Shown here: in pieces, positions 62,216-64,000 of the stretch
How positions within the stretch are numbered: position 1 is the first letter of the stretch
Layout: each line of letters starts with the position of its first letter
Assembly: GCF_042686195.1 (NCBI RefSeq)
Contig: NZ_JBHUOQ010000001.1
Location: 310,001-374,000 of the forward strand
Reading direction: 5' to 3'
Source of the DNA: Corticicoccus populi
GTDB taxonomy: Bacteria; Bacillota; Bacilli; Staphylococcales; Salinicoccaceae
Length of the DNA: 64,000 bases
Notes under the pieces: generated by a model
The model's database searches: none
Told to the model about the DNA's origin: nothing
The model's input: only the letters and a program-made list of their open reading frames with translations
Translations under genes and position numbers: made by a program

Positions 62216-62247
62216 GCAGCTACTTTAATTAGTAGTTGTTTTTTTAT
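62216..62247 (+). terminator. Rho-independent terminator
   Basis: GCAGCTACT (62216-62224) pairs with AGTAGTTGT (62231-62239), with two G-U pairs, followed by seven or more T. Confidence 0.75.
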
Positions 62248-62423
62248 TTATGGCAAAAAGTATCACGGAATTCGAAATAAATATTAGGTGAAAATGAGAG
62301 GAAATGATTCTTCTCAAAAAGGAAGGAAAATTGAACGAAAGTAAAATTACACAAAAATGAAAATAAAGAAAACAAAATTAAACAAAAAACACCGGTAATA
62401 AAAAATAAAAGGGAAAAATTTAA

Positions 62424-62472
62424 TCCCCCCGAACGCTCAAACCCCTTGTGCCCCAAGGGATTCAAAACGCCG
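62424..62472. other. GC-rich block, possible cos/packaging site
   Basis: A short GC-rich stretch with a run of C, the inverted repeat CCCTTG/CAAGGG (62443-62448, 62454-62459) and ACGCCGC lies in extremely AT-rich gene-free DNA (62248-62697), about 230 bases before the small terminase gene. cos sites of HNH-carrying phages often lie close to the terminase genes. Position and composition are the only support. Confidence 0.35.
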
Positions 62473-62697
62473 CATATCTTTTTCTTCAAGGAATTCTCTT
62501 TTCTAAAGTCTTTCGATTTACGAAACATATGATTTTCCCTCAGATTCCACTTTTAAGCTCACTTAATACATAACTATCCATCATCCATGCCTAACGCCTC
62601 TTAAAATCGCTCTCTCAGCATCAATAAATTCCCTTATATCCACTATTTAAAGCAATTCACTATCAACTCAACATTTTACAGAAAGGATGATAAAAAT

Positions 62698-63171
62698 TTG
62701 GGTAGAAAACGAAAATTTTACACAACAAGAAATGAAACAAAAGAAGAGCAAGCACAGCGAAATGCTATCAATAATAAATTAGAAGATTTCAGTTCAATAC
62801 AGAGTACACCTCCAGCTTATTTATCAAAGCTAGGCAAGGCTGAGTTCAGACGATTAAAGCCACTCTTAGATGAGCTTCCGATATCTTCACTGGACTTAAA
62901 TTTAATAGTTGTATATTGCGAACTATACGCTACATATCGACAGCTTCAAGATGAAATGAACAAAGAAGGATTAATTATTGAATCTTACTTTGCAACAGGA
63001 GAACTAAAAGAAAGAAAAATTAATGTCGCTCAAAATGAAATTATTAAGGTGTCCAAAGAATTGAGAGCAATTGGTTCAGAATTAGGATTATCAGTATCAA
63101 GCAGAATGAAATTAGTAGAGCCTTCAATTCAGGAAGATGACCCCTTCAAGGATATGTTTGATGGTGATTAA
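62698..63171 (+). CDS. terS: Phage terminase small subunit, P27 family
   Basis: A 157-residue protein with the P27-type pattern: TPPAYLSKLGKAEFRRLKPLLDEL, LDLNLIVVYCELYATYRQ and the helical C-terminus SKELRAIGSELGLSVSSRMKL. It recognises the packaging start and brings phage DNA to the large subunit. The start is TTG with an AAAGGATGAT site. Three bases separate it from the large subunit gene. Confidence 0.88.
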   Translation: MGRKRKFYTTRNETKEEQAQRNAINNKLEDFSSIQSTPPAYLSKLGKAEFRRLKPLLDELPISSLDLNLIVVYCELYATYRQLQDEMNKEGLIIESYFATGELKERKINVAQNEIIKVSKELRAIGSELGLSVSSRMKLVEPSIQEDDPFKDMFDGD

Positions 63172-63173
63172 AG

Positions 63174-64000
63174 ATGACAGTTAAGAATAAATCAACAAAG
63201 AATCCAAAAGGAGCAGGGAGAAAGAAACTTAATCATGACTATGCTACTGAATACGCAGAGAAAGTTGTAAGCGGTGAGATAACCGCAAGCAAAAAGAATA
63301 TACAAGTAGCGAAAAGACATTTGAATGATATTAAAGTTCAGAATGTACTTAATTATCAATGGAAACCTGAAGAAGCTAATAAAGTAATCAAATTTATTGA
63401 AATGTTACCAGACCCCAAAACAGGAATACCTTTAAAACTGGAGTTATTTCAAAAATTCATACTCTCTTCATTAATTGGCTGGCAAGATGAAGAAGGGTAC
63501 AGACGATTCAAAAAAGCTTATATTTCAATGAGCCGTAAAAATGGGAAAACACTTATAATAAATGGATTAGCGGTATATGAACTAATGCTAGGCAAGTACC
63601 CGACTGACCAAAGAGAAATACTAATTGCTGCTAAAACTTTAAGACAGGCACAAACGTTATATAAAATGGCTTATCGACAACTCAATTTACTTAAAGCAAA
63701 CTCACAAACTTTGAGAAAACAACTTGAGATGAGAAAAACAGATATTGTACATATACCCTCAGATTCAAGTATGAGAAGTGTCGCAAACAATCCTGATGCA
63801 GTGGACTCCCTAAATCCTTGTGTAAGTATTATTGATGAAGCAGCAGGACTTGAAGACACTGAAATGTATAATCGTTTAAAAAGTGGTATGTCCCTTCAGA
63901 AGAATGGTTTGATGGTTTTGATTTCAACAGCAAGTAATAAACTAAACAGTTTAATGTACTCAGAGTACAAATACATAACAAATCTATTAAATGAGAAGAT
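63174..64000 (+). CDS. terL: Phage terminase large subunit (3' end outside window)
   Basis: The frame is open to the window edge; 275 residues are visible. After a basic N-terminus comes the ATPase domain with a deviant Walker A SMSRKNGKT and Walker B SIIDEAAGL, followed by LISTAS. Together with HNH and P27 small terminase this is the packaging block of a cos-type tailed phage. The nuclease domain lies beyond the edge. Confidence 0.9.
   Translation, partial: MTVKNKSTKNPKGAGRKKLNHDYATEYAEKVVSGEITASKKNIQVAKRHLNDIKVQNVLNYQWKPEEANKVIKFIEMLPDPKTGIPLKLELFQKFILSSLIGWQDEEGYRRFKKAYISMSRKNGKTLIINGLAVYELMLGKYPTDQREILIAAKTLRQAQTLYKMAYRQLNLLKANSQTLRKQLEMRKTDIVHIPSDSSMRSVANNPDAVDSLNPCVSIIDEAAGLEDTEMYNRLKSGMSLQKNGLMVLISTASNKLNSLMYSEYKYITNLLNEK

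Noticed and set aside
62244..62528. 94-residue minus-strand frame in the gap before terS
   Set aside because: It has a fair ribosome binding site, but it runs against all phage genes, covers the GC-rich block and a terminator, and has a Phe/Leu-rich composition. Kept out, though not fully excluded.

Overview
The window comes from a low-GC Gram-positive coccus of the family Staphylococcaceae. The core blocks point to this: uvrC-sdhCAB-marR-murI-rdgB-phosphoesterase (the non-sporulating version of the Bacillus uvrC-sdh-ysmB-racE-ysnA-ysnB order), the staphylococcal mtlA-mtlR-mtlF-mtlD order, and tig-clpX-engB-hemAXCDBL. Protein details such as the ClpX and MurI N-termini look staphylococcal but not like S. 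aureus itself, so a relative such as Jeotgalicoccus, Salinicoccus or Macrococcus is likely (inference). The sdh block and the hem block sit unusually close together.

Layout. 1-6.8 kb: core block (3' end of uvrC, succinate dehydrogenase, MarR regulator, glutamate racemase, ITP/XTP pyrophosphatase, metallophosphoesterase). 6.8-12.1 kb: accessory genes (three GNAT acetyltransferases, tRNA-Arg, a MerR/luciferase-like/P-loop kinase operon and a shortened Hsp33-like protein). 12.3-17.4 kb: a six-gene glucitol/sorbitol PTS operon. 17.4-32 kb: orphan peptide-binding lipoprotein, peptidase C26, two SDR oxidoreductases, a TetR-controlled ABC exporter, a P-type cation ATPase, a GIY-YIG/DUF2075 helicase-like protein coupled to a MazG-like pyrophosphohydrolase, an AAC(6')-like acetyltransferase and a secreted LysM 5'-nucleotidase. 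32.2-37.4 kb: mannitol PTS operon. 37.9-51.1 kb: a short MutS2 paralogue, NUDIX protein, conserved hypothetical, trigger factor, ClpX, EngB and the haem genes up to hemL.

From about 51.2 kb to the right edge there is a prophage or phage-like element, very AT-rich and with almost all genes on the + strand: tyrosine integrase, winged-helix protein, several unrecognised early proteins, a lone NUMOD4 domain, HNH endonuclease, P27-type small terminase and the start of the large terminase. No CI/Cro-type lysogeny switch and no standard replication protein can be recognised. The early half holds long gene-free stretches full of inverted repeats, and several of its genes have a long stem or hairpin just upstream of the start codon. 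One stretch carries two sigma-A-like promoters that face each other.

The best candidates for something undescribed are the GIY-YIG/DUF2075 + MazG pair, the set of structured leaders and possible non-coding RNAs in the phage early region, the Hsp33-like protein without its redox-switch domain, and a decayed second copy of the AAC(6')-like gene. All functions are from reading sequence motifs; nothing was searched or computed against databases.
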